A DNA stretch of 64,000 bases from Gordionus sp. m RMFG-2023 (Eukaryota; Nematomorpha; Gordioida; Chordodea; Parachordodidae): the NCBI RefSeq assembly GCF_954871325.1, contig NC_088775.1, positions 45,609,561-45,673,560 of the forward strand, given 5' to 3'. Each line of letters begins with the position of its first letter. Within the stretch, counting starts at the first letter, position 1. Below, piece by piece: positions 59,601 to 64,000 of the stretch. The notes beneath the pieces were generated by a model. The model saw only the letters and a list, made by a program, of their open reading frames with translations, was not told the origin of the DNA and did no database searches. The position numbers and the translations under genes are program-made.

Positions 59601-59662
59601 TGCTGATTCTTGAGGCAAGGTCTGTACTGTATCTTTTGCTGAATGCTTCTTCTAAAAAAACC
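25919..59662 (-). CDS. E75: Nuclear receptor E75 (NR1D3), seven exons, 5' end outside
   Basis: E75 is a heme-binding nuclear receptor induced by ecdysone; it binds monomeric RevRE/RORE-type DNA sites in the nucleus and mostly represses. Seven exons join in phase: 59518-59662, 58032-58309, 44536-44715, 41586-41651, 40984-41128, 26837-27072 and 25919-26614. With the first finger outside the window, they encode 581 residues: zinc finger 2 and C-terminal extension (1-69), hinge, ligand-binding domain (about 105-345) and a tail. Diagnostic strings are GFFRRSIQQKIQYRPC, AVRFGRVPKREKAKILAEM and VVEFAKRIPRF. All introns use GT-AG. No stop or frameshift was found. The two 13-kb introns are filled with transposons. 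As in Rev-erb, no AF-2 activation helix is evident. The DNA-binding strings separate it from E78 and HR3. Confidence 0.95.
26837..27072 (-). CDS. E75: E75 exon: LBD helices 10 to 11 and heme His
   Basis: 236 bp between TTACAG|AT and GGAATG|GTAACT. Encodes RQGLKNVPKIQSLQETLIK and later HLFAEMMTQVGELKKLNALH, with the His of the LHSEK motif (here LHSRK) at residue 332, the second heme ligand in Rev-erb. Unspliced, the frame would run on to a stop at 26762; the donor, which keeps phase with the next exon, is better supported. Confidence 0.92.
27073..27470. other. E75 intron, AT-rich part
   Basis: Contains a (TA)n run near 27168-27196. No gene seen. Confidence 0.5.
27480..29760 (+). mobile_element. 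Retroelement fossil: gag-like zinc knuckles and protease
   Basis: A strongly purine-rich plus strand. From about 27970 to 28450 it carries a row of four or five CCHC-type zinc knuckles (for example GKSGHINRDC and CFKCREIGHFAKDC), typical of retroelement gag nucleocapsid but more numerous than usual. At about 28770-28840 a retropepsin-like stretch follows (VNVTVGNKEFVMLLEMG). No reverse transcriptase or terminal repeats are attached, so the family (LTR type) is not settled. It is broken in many places, more than ten by eye, and looks old. Confidence 0.6.
29761..31040. other. Purine-rich spacer with short tandem repeat
   Basis: AG-rich continuation of the preceding region. An 80-bp direct repeat (TTAATTAATTATGGTAAATT, GGTTAAACAAAAAAAG) occurs at about 30515-30592 and 30596-30672. 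No coding frame of note. Confidence 0.45.
30207..30344. mobile_element. 138-bp palindromic MITE
   Basis: Ends CAGTGTTGTGATGATTTAAT and its exact inverse, extending through TTTAAACACATGCATATATA. Flanks ATGTATTA and, one base off, ATGTAGTA suggest an 8-bp hAT-type duplication. Can fold almost completely. Confidence 0.75.
31050..32160 (-). pseudogene. LINE 3' part: C-terminal domain after the RT
   Basis: In several minus-strand frames: FPIKFDRLQKILITISF and ASLSGIGFRSPAYLSIAAFL (thumb and connection region), YEWLEAIPRTWFASF, NEELQIRIGLCLGCDI, then SLGYHPLPL, CHQAINLIITRTLHSS, STLEPIGLNL and LAWDYTCVDRFAPS. This order matches the C-terminal part of RT proteins often annotated in aquatic invertebrates (blocks like LGLHGLSC, RHSALND, VWDATCVDT). 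At least three frame changes and several stops. It may be the same LINE family as 10680-11280. Confidence 0.75.
32161..33285. repeat. E75 intron with three imperfect direct repeats
   Basis: Blocks with AAAAGTTATCAATTATC, CTGAAATGATAATATTA and AGCTGATTTTGAATT recur at about 32185-32280, 32355-32450 and 32465-32560. The rest is AT-rich with no gene. Confidence 0.5.
33290..34280 (-). mobile_element. Ty3/Gypsy fossil, inverted 3' fragment
   Basis: The 3' part of a Ty3/Gypsy element in reverse orientation: terminal-repeat sequence near 33290-33360, then the integrase C-terminal region and part of the integrase core (QIVSDNGPQFISGEFRKFCF, HPKTNGLAERT). It is the same family as the copy beside it and nearly identical in the shared integrase stretch, so both are fairly young. 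A few breaks. It joins the other copy back to back at the terminal repeat. Confidence 0.85.
37256..39064 (+). mobile_element. hAT composite, copy 1, inside the Gypsy fossil
   Basis: Ends CATTGGCGTACGCAGCGG and the reverse complement of CAGGCGCGTACGCAGG, with long G and C runs inside. Perfect 8-bp duplication CATGGGAG at 37248-37255 and 39065-39072. The related Gypsy fragment nearby has the unsplit sequence. Contains a decayed ZMYM1-like hAT transposase (ELYVFNICPPRLAAS, INIGSVEEHYKTN, KYLLDFYHEDVK, NERTF near 38270) with a MITE at about 38298-38600 in its dimerisation region. Dead; a second copy is at 42385-44439. Confidence 0.92.
38298..38600. mobile_element. CAGAG...GCAGAGGTACC MITE nested in hAT copy 1
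   Basis: Head CAGAGCTTTGCAGAGGTACC and GGCCCGG-type blocks, as at 2710. It sits at the same place in both copies of the host hAT. The right end is decayed. Confidence 0.75.
39791..40983. other. E75 intron, AT-rich
   Basis: No transposon ends or coding frame recognised. The plus-strand frame at 39981-40190 is Lys/Ile-rich and probably chance. Confidence 0.5.
40984..41128 (-). CDS. E75: E75 exon: LBD helices 6 to 9
   Basis: 145 bp between TTTTAG|TGG and TCGG|GTAATA. Encodes WNDHYKNTSNS, then FEVMFDFVDRFNKL and ETEIAIYSAIVLISS, aligning with FDFAERMNSLRLSDAELGLF of E75. The last base completes an Asp codon with the next exon (ISSD|RQGL), as in VSADR of Rev-erb. Confidence 0.93.
41129..41585 (-). 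other. 457-bp E75 intron
   Basis: A GT-AG intron between two LBD exons. No repeat seen. Confidence 0.8.
41586..41651 (-). CDS. E75: E75 exon: 66-bp LBD mini-exon
   Basis: 22 codons between ATTAG|ACC and TGG|GTAATA, encoding TGVFEVLLIRMAKHLDSSN and three more residues. It continues LLK exactly as in the family (LLKAGVFEVLLVRL in crustacean and insect E75). Phase 0 at both sides. Confidence 0.93.
42149..42368. mobile_element. Palindromic MITE, GTTAAACGGCT family, copy 2
   Basis: Ends TAGTGTCGTTAAACGGCT and the reverse complement of TAGAGCTGTTAAACGGCT; duplication ATCATTAT versus ATTATTAT (7 of 8). 220 bp, same family as 2986-3210. In an E75 intron, just before hAT copy 2. Confidence 0.85.
42385..44439 (+). 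mobile_element. hAT composite, copy 2, in an E75 intron
   Basis: GGCGTACGCAGCGGG at the left and ATGCGTACGCGCCTG at the right match copy 1 (37256-39064), as do the poly-C runs and the transposase relic (EELKEIRANV-type region near 42960-43130, SVEEYYKTN near 43135, CNERTFSFLRR-like region near 43500, ending LDLLNIHGHLTTSKDEII). Possible duplication CTAACTGG (42377-42384) and CTACCTGG (44440-44447), 7 of 8. It holds the same nested MITE as copy 1. It keeps about 250 bp that copy 1 lacks. Confidence 0.88.
43530..43879. mobile_element. CAGAG...GGTCTCTG MITE nested in hAT copy 2
   Basis: 350 bp, from CAGAGCCCTGCAGAGGTACC to CCCCCGGTCTCTG. The more complete of the two nested copies. Confidence 0.8.
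44536..44715 (-). CDS. E75: E75 exon: LBD helix 3 region and heme Cys
   Basis: 180 bp, exactly 60 codons, from TTTAAG|CTT to AAA|GTAAGA. Begins LCPISM, matching the Cys-Pro heme motif of Rev-erb, and runs to NYTKAIHEVVEFAKRIP and QEDQITLLK, the helix 3 to 5 signature of the family. The right end of a hAT copy (about 44439) lies under 100 bp past the donor. Confidence 0.95.
44716..45290. other. E75 intron start, no element recognised
   Basis: A 35-codon minus-strand frame at 44793-44900 (ENYFEAEDFIQILGTLNKRL) ends at a good donor-like CAG|GTAAAT, but its phase does not fit the E75 exons. Otherwise AT-rich. Confidence 0.4.
45299..46634 (+). mobile_element. hAT element, CAGGGATCCAAA ends, perfect duplication
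   Basis: Ends CAGGGATCCAAATCGAACC and the reverse complement of TAGGGATCCAAACCGAAAC, with AACCGAACCG subterminal repeats. Target duplication CTCAAAAT at 45291-45298 and 46635-46642. 1336 bp. The remaining transposase pieces are DGRPFKSIDDSGFKKILDP near 45905-45960 and LNYWRNQSNRCPELCKLFD with ILSVPATQVSV near 46110-46210. These match the transposase at 53359-55508 (NGRPFNIIEDSGLKKIIDS; FWEENSLIYPEL), so this is a deletion derivative of a sister family. A 28-bp tandem duplication lies at 45732-45787. Confidence 0.92.
46643..47340. other. Spacer with one unassigned minus ORF
   Basis: The 89-codon minus frame at 46979-47248 starts MNNDLQPSNLNSSEALETPP and contains PPPNKKSRPP. Just upstream in another frame is MEICGKRSKGKPSKV. 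This could be the start of an old repeat-encoded protein; I cannot assign it. Confidence 0.3.
47510..48200 (+). pseudogene. LINE C-terminal part, plus strand
   Basis: The open frame at 47528-47923 reads EKYGLRVS, then DEVNARIQMGWMKWRSVSRV, KALLWLKGNTHRIITKSVLL, YGLQFWHYE and GYYTKLDRLTYDGLRKKMG. Past a stop, KWYGHVLRND, a PGQ-type motif and a closing TNLNDPS follow. This is the usual RT C-terminal tail of LINEs with the ARIxxGWxKWR and LYGxExW motifs. Frame and stop defects are few, suggesting moderate age. The N-terminal endonuclease and RT core are not on this strand. Confidence 0.8.
48230..48780 (-). pseudogene. LINE RT fragment, minus strand, split by insertion
   Basis: Minus strand: VPIELVQ, VLHGNGIEKEFIKIVIAL (continuation of motif A region), SFEIIRLHQGSV (motif B area), and INPVTREILADDLVLIAS at about 48545-48600 (motif C, the DD pair). 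The start of this domain, FIDFEKAL, lies across the long-inverted-repeat element at 56778-56830. It is tail to tail with the plus-strand LINE tail at 47510-48200; the two may be parts of one element rearranged by inversion. Confidence 0.75.
49330..50740. repeat. Left-arm tandem array, about 110-bp unit
   Basis: About thirteen units with the core GTGACAATTGTCATAATCGT, then TTTTGACG and GATAACATGTTTAAATAAAA. GACAATTGTC is itself palindromic. A higher-order period of 446 bp links 49541 onwards with 49987 onwards (TACTAGATAA in both), nearly identical over some 380 bp or more, so part of the array was duplicated recently. Confidence 0.9.
51130..51737. repeat. Right-arm tandem array, first part
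   Basis: Inverted copies of the left-arm unit (TTAAACATGTTATCAATACT, ACGATTATGACAATTGTCAC). Cut at 51737 by the guest hAT. Confidence 0.9.
52227..52430. repeat. 101-bp tandem duplication in the hAT leader
   Basis: Two copies of a segment containing GGCTAATTTATTAATATC and AAAATTGGCAGTGTTTTGC, nearly identical, in the non-coding 5' part of the hAT. Confidence 0.85.
53359..55508 (+). CDS. hAT transposase, BED finger, about 630 residues
   Basis: Cuts and rejoins the element at its terminal repeats. Three exons fit: 53359-54385, 54602-55328 and 55371-55508, with introns of 216 bp (T|GTATTA to AACAG|AT) and 42 bp (CAG|GTACAA to TTTTAG|ATC). The N-terminus has a BED zinc finger (Cys20, Cys23, His38, His43). 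The core has NGRPFNIIEDSGLKKIID, TTDNGANLVKS (catalytic Asp region), RCAAHTLQLAI (the CxxH motif) and, across the first junction, CTTRWSS. The C-terminus has FWEENSLIYPEL, AVPVTQ|ISVERGFSSL and SNLRGNLKDDILEDIMIVR, the dimerisation domain. One apparent one-base frameshift near 55030-55050 separates two overlapping frames. Length and motif order match full-length hAT transposases. Annotated as a gene because almost everything is intact, but it is probably inactive unless the shift is an assembly error. Confidence 0.85.
55683..56160. repeat. Right-arm tandem array, second part
   Basis: Continuation after the guest hAT, with the same inverted units, leading into the AT-rich arm and the GGCTTAGCC terminal repeats. 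Confidence 0.9.
56778..56830 (-). pseudogene. LINE RT motif A piece beyond the insertion
   Basis: On the minus strand this reads FYFIDFEKAL, the RT motif A block, in the frame expected to continue into VPIELVQ at 48780. The 8-kb element at 48781-56769 separates the two. Confidence 0.7.
56831..58031. other. E75 intron with repeat scraps
   Basis: A GTAAC-rich tract begins CAGTGTTGTTAAAGTAACTA at 56884, and a possible partner lies near 57355-57415; the right end is unclear. Near 57835-57915, GAACCGTAACCGAACC recalls the 45299 family. No gene seen. Confidence 0.4.
58032..58309 (-). CDS. E75: E75 exon: C-terminal extension and hinge
   Basis: 278 bp from ACAG|CC to AAC|GTAAAT. The split codon gives Ala, then VRFGRVPKREKAKILAEM, the extension that contacts the minor groove in E75/Rev-erb. 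A Ser/Asp-rich hinge follows, then DENVRLDTLVTILQNAH, which aligns with the start of the E75 ligand-binding domain. The 3' donor is the weakest of the set; reading on meets a stop 12 bases later, which supports splicing here. Confidence 0.9.
58310..59517 (-). other. 1.2-kb E75 intron
   Basis: Intron between the zinc-finger 2 and hinge exons, interrupting a split Ala codon. At about 58525-58930, GGCTCGGGCC and similar blocks suggest a decayed MITE. Confidence 0.7.
59518..59662 (-). CDS. E75: E75 exon: second zinc finger
   Basis: 145 bp, preceded by CAG and ending ACG|GTATAA. Encodes GFFRRS through GMSRD (48 codons plus one base). The four finger Cys have the C-x5-C-x9-C-x2-C spacing (RPCLKNQQC, then RCQYC). 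The start falls between the Lys and Gly of the CKGFF motif, a common nuclear-receptor intron site. The preceding exon with finger 1 and the P-box is not in the window. Confidence 0.96.
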
Positions 59663-62436
59663 CTGAAGTATTTTTTTTAAATGTAATAGAAAAATCAAAC
59701 GGTAATGTTGAAATCCACTATGCAAAATGGTATTATTGAAATAGATATTTCCTTTTAAATTCATAATGTTTTTAAATTGAATTCTTTGGTTAAATTATGA
59801 TATTTGTTTAGAAGTAAAATAAAATATTATATTTAGAAATATAATATAATATAAAATATTGTGAATTCTTCGGACTTAACTAATGATTGCAATTATCAGA
59901 ACGATGAATCGAACTCAATATATTTATAATATTTGATTAAATACTTTTAATAGAGGGATATATCTATTATAATATTAGTATCTAGTTTATGAGTTTGCTT
60001 AAATTCAGCCAAAATCATTTATTTATTTTTAATGGTGAAATTTTAACATGTAAATAATAAAAATTAAATACATTGCAATATATAAAACGGATTCGATTAA
60101 TTTGAACCCATCGAAAGCCAATGCCAATATAAATTAAAATGCCTCAAAATTTACAAATTTGCAACTAAACATAAAGCTGGTGGAAATTCGCAGTTTAATA
60201 TCTGGGATTTAAAGAGATACCGTTTTAGTTTGTGAATGTTTTTTTTTAAATAGTGGTACTGATTTCTATTCCTAAAATCTTGAAAAGTGATTTATGCTTT
60301 TTTTTATTCCAAACTCTGTTAGTAATTATAAAAAAAAATTAAGTAATAACCCTTTAAAATGAAACACACCATTTTTAAAAAAATATATAAATTATTTCCA
60401 CTTTTGAATATGTTATGAAGGAAATTTTAAAATGGGTTTGGTTCCAATTCTTAAATTTGTCCCATTTCAAGGGTTCCTTCAAGGTTAAGGTTCCGAACTC
60501 GGGAAAGTAATTAGATAAAAAAATAACTCGTACAATTCAGTGGCAACGTTCATTAGCCTCAATTTGAAAGGAATGGGTTCACCCTATTAGCCTCAATTTG
60601 AAAGGAATGGGTTCACCCTATTAGCCTCAATTTGAAAGGAATGGGTTCACCCTTTAAATTTTTTTTAAGAATTAGCATAAAAAAGAAATTCTATCTAAAA
60701 TTAGCAAAAAAATATACTTAGAGCCCCCTGCCCGACATTGATAATATTATGGCATGTACATTATATTTTCTCGCTATTGGATTATAAAAAATTTAATCTT
60801 CATTTCATTATGTAATTATAAAATTTATTATAAAATACAAAAATATTATATGCCTACTTATATAATTTGTGTAATATATATGTATAATAGGGTTCATTAA
60901 ACTAAATTTTTAAAATCTCATTTAAGATTACTTATAATCAAATTCACAAATATCATATTTCTTGTTCAGAATGGTAAAATGATACATATAAAATATTGCT
61001 TCAAAAAAAAAATTAAAACACGCAAATAAAAATTATTCTTTTCAATAAGGCATAAAAAAAATTCTATTTAAATTCTTATTGAAATCTTAGCCAATTGACC
61101 AATCAACAAGCAATTGATTAAACAACCAATTATTGTCGAGACGAGTAATATCATATTTAATCTATTTAACATATTAGTGGAATGATCGTAGACCCAAATT
61201 ATTAGAGGAGCGTAGACTCCCCAAACTAACCGGTGTAGAAAAAGTTAAAAGATATCTAATTTCTATTGAATGTTTTATCTAAATTTATCAGAACGGAGTT
61301 TGTTTTCAAAAAAAATAATATAAAAAAAATGTATATCTCAAATAATAACTTTAGAAAATTTCTATTGCCATTTAAAACTTTTCAGTGATTTTTTATCCAA
61401 AAAAGTGATTATAATTGGGTTACAAGTTTATTTTATGAAATTCAATAAGGATTTAAGAAAAATATTTAACTCAAGCTATTTATTATGTCAGTTTTTTTAA
61501 ATTATTAAATGGCATCTTAGTCCCACCTGCCCGGTCGAAAATAAATTAAATAGTTTCATTTTGAGTAAACTTTTTTTCAACAATTATTTTAAGTCATATA
61601 AAAAAAATTTAAGACAATTGGCTTAAAATTTTTAAAAGATTATAAATTAGGGCCGGGCTTATAAAAATTAAAAATCCAGGGCAGGCTGTTAAATTTTTTT
61701 AACAATTATAACAATTAATGGATAGCAAAATCTTATAATGAAACGTTTAATAATCATTTACTGCTCATATTTTCAATTTCCCTTTGAAGTTATAAAAATT
61801 TCAAAAATAAAAATCCAGTCCGGGCTAAGATATTTCAAAAAAACTAAAAAAAAATTATTATATGAAATCCAGACCGATGTGGGTTAAAAATGCTTTCTTT
61901 AAATCAAGGTATGCTGGGTCTAAAATTTTTATCTCTTGTAGATCCCTGATCATTTTCAAATTTTTATGAAATAGTGGAGTGAATATTTGTTAATTTTCTT
62001 ACACCATTTTTTTAATATTAACAAAGATTTTATGTATCAATATTTTGAACCTAAATATTTTGTTAGTAAAATAATTTTATTATAAATTCTTCTCATATCT
62101 AGTAAAATTATGAATAACTGTGATAATTAATTGACCCTGATGATTGTATTGATAAAAACCCCTACCAAAAAGTGGGGCCACTTGGGAAAAATATAAATAG
62201 GTTGCATTCAACCATAAATATATAATGGATAATGAAATCTTATCTGATCAATCATTATAATAGGATCCGTTCACATTTGACCTGAATAAAAAGAAACGTA
62301 TTAAAATTGATTTTTTGAAACATTAAAACATCATGTTTTTTATATTTGTAAAACAAATTTTAAAAGTTAACTTATTTAAACTCTTTTTTAAAGATTTTAT
62401 AAATGATCTTGATTTATCAGTAAAATTAATATATAT
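59663..62436. other. Upstream E75 intron, AT-rich
   Basis: I looked for the first zinc finger (a CEGCK-coding exon) on the minus strand and did not find it. A decayed MITE with GGGCCGGGC and GTAGATCCCTGA lies at about 61645-61950. Otherwise no features apart from the minisatellite listed separately. Confidence 0.5.
60552..60653. repeat. 34-bp minisatellite, three identical units
   Basis: Three perfect copies of a 34-bp unit starting ATTAGCCTCAATTTGAAAGG and ending GGGTTCACCCT. No variation between copies. Confidence 0.95.
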
Positions 62437-62926
62437 CAGAGATCTCTACTACCACATTTTCTAGTGGACCTGGGTTTATGAATTTTTTTTACTGGGCTTG
62501 GGCCTAAAATTATTAAATTTAAATTTCGCTTATTTAAAACAGTTACTAACTTATAGAAATATTGCCATTTTATTCTTCTAATTATAAATTCAGTATTGTA
62601 AACAAATTGATTGCCTAAACTACACTATAATATTGTTTAAATTTCGCTTATTTAAAACAGTTACTAACTTAAAGAAATATTACCATTTTATTTTTCTAAT
62701 TATAAAAAATTTCAGTATTGTAAACAAATTGATTGCCTAAACTACACTATAATATTGTTTATTTTTATTAAATACAATAAATAAAATTTTTGGATATGGG
62801 TTTGGGCCGGTTAAGGAATTTTTTATCTTTTTTAATAAGATATGTACCGGGACTGTGGCCTAAAAATTTTTCTACTGCTGGCCTGGACCTGGCTTGGTCA
62901 AAAAATTAAGGCCCATAAGGTCTCTG
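62437..62926. mobile_element. hAT MITE, CAGAGATC...GGTCTCTG, with internal duplication
   Basis: Starts CAGAGATCTCTACTACCAC and ends GGCCCATAAGGTCTCTG. Target duplication ATATATAT versus ATATATAC (7 of 8). Two copies of a roughly 120-bp segment (TTTAAATTTCGCTTATTTAA, ACTACACTATAATATTGTTT) at about 62517-62636 and 62637-62760. Confidence 0.85.
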
Positions 62927-64000
62927 ATATATACTCCATCCAAAACTTTTAAATTATATTATGTATAAATTTGCAGAAAAGAAGAATTGGTAAAGAAAAT
63001 GATATCCAAAATTAATAATAAGTTGAATATTTTATCGGATATTTGGACCAGCTAAACATAGGTTCCTATTTTAAGGATAACAACTCATTTTTATTGATAA
63101 GAATCTTAAACCAAATAAAATTTAAAAAAAAAATTCTGTCAGTTTTTATGAATTATTTACTAATATTTAAAAATTAATTCAAATCTAATATTGATTAAAT
63201 TATATAATATGAACGGTAAATTATTCGATTCGAATCATATGAAAAGGCCTAATTTGTAAGAAATGACAATAAAAATATCGTTAATTTATTTTGATTTACA
63301 AATTTAGTTCTTCTCGAGATCATCTACACTGACGAAAAATCATCCCACGCTTCCTAACCCGAAAATATTACCTCATCAAACTTCGAGTTTATTCCGAAAA
63401 ATCTTAAACTATCTGGGCTTAATTTCGTGGAGCCGTTTTGGGGTGAAATCCATGGAAATAGAAATAATTAATATCATGTTAGCCTATCAAAAGTAGACAT
63501 TAATGACTGACAACTAGCGAAATTTATTTTTTGGGACATGTAGATTAAAAATTATGTCTACTTTCTGTGAAAATTAAATAAATTCAGATCGGTTCTCGCA
63601 ATTTTGGCCCACGTTTTGTTTATAGAAAACTCCTAAATCAGGGAATTTTTTTAAAATTGATATCGTTTTTATGTTACAATATTTTTTTTTAAAAAAATCG
63701 ATAATATTTTATCTACCCTTATTTTTTTTATATTTTTTTTGGTTATGCCTTTTTATTTAAAAAAACCAAATGATTATTTATTATGATTTTTGGAAGGGGT
63801 TCAATGCCCAATATTTTTTAAACAAAATATCAGGTTATTTTTTACGTTTATATAATTATATGTTTATTTTTATAAATTCAATACTTCTCGTTGTTTACTA
63901 ATTTTTCTATATTGTAGATGTAAAATAAAACTTGATCTTATATAAATTTATGCTTATAAAAAAAAAGGAGAAGAAAAATTATAAAAGAATAAACCGCATG
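62927..64000. other. Window end, nothing recognised
   Basis: The stretch at 63300-63620 is less AT-rich than its surroundings, with CTCGAGATCATCTACACTG and GTGGAGCCGTTTTGGGGTG, but no frame or known motif stands out. Confidence 0.4.

Noticed and set aside
59663-64000. First E75 zinc finger in the window
   Set aside because: No minus-strand CEGCK-coding segment with a donor was found, so it must lie outside.
1-64000. CRISPR arrays, bacterial operons or rRNA genes
   Set aside because: Spliced genes, animal nuclear receptor and transposon content show a eukaryotic nuclear genome. No spacer-repeat pattern or rRNA was seen; the tandem arrays have no unique spacers.

Overview
The window is very AT-rich animal DNA packed with transposons. 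One host gene can be read: the ecdysone-induced nuclear receptor E75 (Eip75B, NR1D3; orthologue of vertebrate Rev-erb). It lies on the minus strand from 59662 down to 25919. Seven exons join in phase and encode the second zinc finger of the DNA-binding domain, the hinge, the whole ligand-binding domain and the C-terminal tail (581 residues). Exons carrying the first zinc finger lie beyond the right edge. E75, the AT richness, and the hAT and LINE content point to an arthropod. A crustacean such as a parasitic copepod is my guess, not something the sequence proves.

Layout. 1-2.7 kb: AT-rich DNA, one weak ORF and a palindromic repeat (805-2530). 2.7-12 kb: end-to-end Helitron-like units carrying tRNA-like modules, with a hAT element (3720-9217) that holds a second hAT (6009-8157), which holds a MITE (6618-6952), plus a LINE reverse-transcriptase piece (10680-11280). 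12-25 kb: a series of hAT elements, most with 8-bp target duplications (12353, 14643, 17116 with 17834 inside it, 20085, 23102). 25.9-27.1 kb: the last two E75 exons. 27.1-41.0 kb: a 13.9-kb E75 intron holding a gag-bearing retroelement fossil, a LINE 3' end, and a Ty3/Gypsy fossil that is itself interrupted by a hAT. 41.0-44.7 kb: three short E75 exons encoding the ligand-binding core, with a MITE and a second copy of the same hAT between them. 44.7-58.0 kb: a 13.3-kb intron with another small hAT, LINE fragments, and an 8-kb long-inverted-repeat element (48781-56769) that contains an almost intact autonomous hAT (51738-55674). 58.0-59.7 kb: hinge and DNA-binding exons. 59.7-64 kb: intron or upstream DNA with one MITE and a minisatellite.

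The E75 exons keep open frames, matching splice phases and family motifs despite the transposons around them, so I read the gene as functional. At least twelve hAT-type insertions with full or near-full 8-bp duplications can be dated relative to each other by nesting. The most complete mobile gene is the BED-finger hAT transposase at 53359-55508, with two short introns and one apparent frameshift.
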